NCBI RefSeq assembly: GCF_008806955.1
Contig: NZ_CP031727.1
Span: 682,001 to 746,000 of the forward strand
DNA: 64,000 bases
DNA from: Cellvibrio sp. KY-YJ-3
Lineage (GTDB): Bacteria > Pseudomonadota > Gammaproteobacteria > Pseudomonadales > Cellvibrionaceae
Direction of reading: 5' to 3'
The number at the start of each line of letters is the position of its first letter. Position 1 is the stretch's first letter. The position numbers and the translations under genes are program-made. Below are positions 62,549 through 64,000 of the stretch, in pieces. Below the pieces are notes generated by a model that did no database searches, was not told the origin of the DNA, and saw only the letters and a list, made by a program, of their open reading frames with translations.

Positions 62549-63463
62549 CTAATGGCGACAGGCCTTGATCGCCGTGCGCAGCGCGTCAATCGCTTTGTGA
62601 CGGGGGAAACTCGCGCGCCAGGCCAGAGCCACAGTGCGGCTGGGTGAAGGTTCGGTAAAGGGGCGAGTGACCAGTACTTCGGCGCTGTAGAGTGAACTTT
62701 CAGCGGCAGACGCGGGCAGAATGGTCAGGCCGAGACCCGAGGCCACCATGTGGCGCAGGGTTTCAAGGGAACTGCCCTCGGCGGCGGTGCGCACGTTGCT
62801 GCTATTGGCGCTGGCTTCGGCGCTGTGTTGCAGGCTAGGGCAGGTGGTGAGCACCTGATCGCGGAAGCAATGGCCTTCGCCGAGCAATAACAGCTGCTCA
62901 CTATTGAGATCGAGCGGGTCGATGGCGGTTTTGGCGGCGAGAGGGTGATCCTTGGGCATCAATACCACAAAGGGTTCGTCGTACAGCGCCTGGGTGACTA
63001 CGTCCGGTTCCACAAATGGCAGGGCGACAATAATCACATCCAGCTCGCCGTTGCGCAGTTTTTTGCGCAGGTTGTGGGTATAACCCTCTTCCACATAGAG
63101 CGGCATTTTGCTCGCCAACTGTTGCAGGTGGGGAATAAACTTGGGCAACAAGTAAGGCCCAATGGTGAAAATCGCGCCCACCGACAGCGGGCTGCTGAGC
63201 TGGTCTTTACCGGCGTCGGCCAGGTCTTTAATCGCCGCGGTCTGCTCCAACACTAAATTGGCCTGGGCGACAATTTGTTCGCCGAGTGGCGTGGGCTGCA
63301 CCCGCGACTTGGTGCGTTCAAACAGGGCTACCCCCAGCTCGTCCTCCAGCTTTTTCACCGCAATACTCAAGGTGGGCTGGCTAACGTAACAGCGGTCGGC
63401 GGCACGGCCAAAATGTTGTTCCTGGGCAAGGGTGACTATGTAGCGCAGTTCGGTCAGGGTCAT
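62549..63463 (-). CDS. oxyR: Hydrogen-peroxide-responsive LysR regulator OxyR
   Basis: The 304-residue product starts at ATG 63463 (MTLTELRYIVTLAQEQHFGRA) with GGAG upstream; the longer frame from 63550 is rejected. The N-terminal LysR helix-turn-helix includes CYVSQPTLSIAVKKLE. The redox cysteines are present with the right spacing: GEGHCFRDQVLTTCP (peroxidatic Cys in GHCFRD, resolving Cys nine residues later). Peroxide oxidation would form the disulfide and activate catalase, alkyl-hydroperoxidase and similar genes. It is followed by recG in the same direction. Confidence 0.95.
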   Translation of the reverse strand: MTLTELRYIVTLAQEQHFGRAADRCYVSQPTLSIAVKKLEDELGVALFERTKSRVQPTPLGEQIVAQANLVLEQTAAIKDLADAGKDQLSSPLSVGAIFTIGPYLLPKFIPHLQQLASKMPLYVEEGYTHNLRKKLRNGELDVIIVALPFVEPDVVTQALYDEPFVVLMPKDHPLAAKTAIDPLDLNSEQLLLLGEGHCFRDQVLTTCPSLQHSAEASANSSNVRTAAEGSSLETLRHMVASGLGLTILPASAAESSLYSAEVLVTRPFTEPSPSRTVALAWRASFPRHKAIDALRTAIKACRH

Positions 63464-63514
63464 AATACAGCTCCGCAGGATGGGCTTTTTTAAAAAGCGA
63501 GGGCGTTTCTTGGA

Positions 63515-63529
63515 ATAGCCTAAAACTAT
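63515..63529. promoter_or_regulatory. OxyR-binding-site-like motif
   Basis: ATAG-N7-CTAT (ATAGCCTAAAACTAT) fits the half-operator of the OxyR consensus. It is 52 bp upstream of oxyR and 86 bp before the divergent gene. The expected second half-site is not obvious. Confidence 0.4.
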
Positions 63530-63614
63530 CAGATAAGCAACATTTATCAAATACTAATTAACGCAACTTCACACCATCGCACCATCACACTATCACCCAA
63601 ATGAAACCGAACCT

Positions 63615-64000
63615 ATGAATGAACCTGTGTTGAGTGAAAAGTTATTAATTATCGGCTGCGGCGATATAGGCCAGCGCCTCGCACAGCAACTGGCGCCGCG
63701 CGGCTATGACATAACCGGCCTGCGCCGCCGCGCTTGCAGCGACCTGCCCTACCTCCGCTATCGCCAGTGTGATGTCACCCAGGCCGGGCAACTGGCGCCG
63801 ATCCTGGCTGAGGGTTTTGACGTGATTGTGATCAGCATGACGCCCGCCGAGCGCAGCGATGCGGGCTATCAACAAGCCTATGTGCAGAGCTGCCAGCAGT
63901 TGGTTGTAGGGCTAAAACAACAGACACACACACCGCGCCTGATCCTCTTTGTGTCCAGCACGGCGGTTTACGGCCAAAACGATGGCAGCTGGGTGGATGA
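63615..64000 (+). CDS. NAD(P)-dependent epimerase/dehydratase-like protein (3' truncated by window edge)
   Basis: The frame runs from ATG 63615 to the right edge without a stop, giving 128 residues. The Rossmann motif IIGCGDIGQRLAQQL (about residues 12-26) and FVSSTAVYGQNDGSWVDE (start of the active-site segment, about 111-128) place it in the atypical extended-SDR group of the YeeZ/YbjT type. It is divergent from oxyR and shares the region with the OxyR-like motif. Substrate unknown. Confidence 0.75.
   Translation, partial: MNEPVLSEKLLIIGCGDIGQRLAQQLAPRGYDITGLRRRACSDLPYLRYRQCDVTQAGQLAPILAEGFDVIVISMTPAERSDAGYQQAYVQSCQQLVVGLKQQTHTPRLILFVSSTAVYGQNDGSWVD

Noticed and set aside
63571-63600. Imperfect CACCATC-type short repeats upstream of the partial epimerase gene
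   Set aside because: Only about three degenerate units in 30 bp; no spacing or symmetry to suggest a functional array.

Overview
The window looks like the chromosome of a free-living, polysaccharide-degrading gammaproteobacterium, most likely Cellvibrio or a close relative; the genus is an inference, the class is secure. The evidence is Pseudomonas-like gene order (diguanylate cyclase, dsbA, cytochrome c4, engB, polA, then znuA/zur/znuC/znuB; and oxyR next to recG) combined with several very large TonB-dependent receptors (TBDRs), one paired with a tryptophan-halogenase-like flavoprotein, as is usual in Cellvibrio, Caulobacter and Xanthomonas. No tRNA, rRNA, CRISPR array, insertion sequence or prophage was recognised.

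Region 1 (1 to 18.5 kb) is a surface-polysaccharide (O-antigen type) locus. The plus-strand half (1 to 12.7 kb) is visibly AT-rich. It carries the end of a Wzt-type ABC ATPase, a 1376-residue multidomain glycosyltransferase, a GT4 enzyme, a membrane GT-C-like protein, a DPM1-like GT2, a PhyH-type dioxygenase and an OafA-type acyltransferase. The minus-strand half (13.0 to 18.5 kb) carries APS kinase (cysC), two GT2 enzymes, a WbpM/CapD-type dehydratase and a sugar epimerase. A divergent membrane diguanylate cyclase follows.

Region 2 (20 to 29.7 kb) holds fadE, a COG0523 GTPase, and a TBDR, halogenase-like and periplasmic-binding-protein set. Three 14-bp LacI-family-like palindromes lie in the promoter regions of that set.

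Region 3 (29.7 to 35.8 kb) is one tight minus-strand operon: diguanylate cyclase, cupredoxin-like secreted protein, membrane GGDEF-EAL protein, DUF3034 outer-membrane protein and a lipoprotein truncated haemoglobin. It reads as an envelope redox or gas sensing module wired to cyclic-di-GMP and is the most system-like part of the window.

Region 4 (35.9 to 47.6 kb) is the conserved housekeeping block. A perfect 102-bp tandem duplication lies upstream of dsbA. The engB-polA intergenic region (the spf/ersA locus of relatives) has two minus-strand intrinsic terminators and two CU-rich anti-Shine-Dalgarno stretches, suggesting two tandem small RNAs. Seven TGTTACC-type repeats precede a small secreted protein. 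The zinc-uptake genes znuA, zur, znuC and znuB have a Zur-box-like palindrome between the divergent arms.

Region 5 (47.6 to 60 kb) has an ECF sigma, FecR-like anti-sigma and STN-containing TBDR cascade convergent with a second TBDR and a Tat-exported PhoX-type phosphatase. It continues with a ZIP transporter, thioesterase and hydratase operon and an HDOD regulator. Region 6 (60.4 to 64 kb) is recG, oxyR (with an OxyR-box-like site) and the start of a divergent NAD-dependent epimerase-like gene cut by the window edge.
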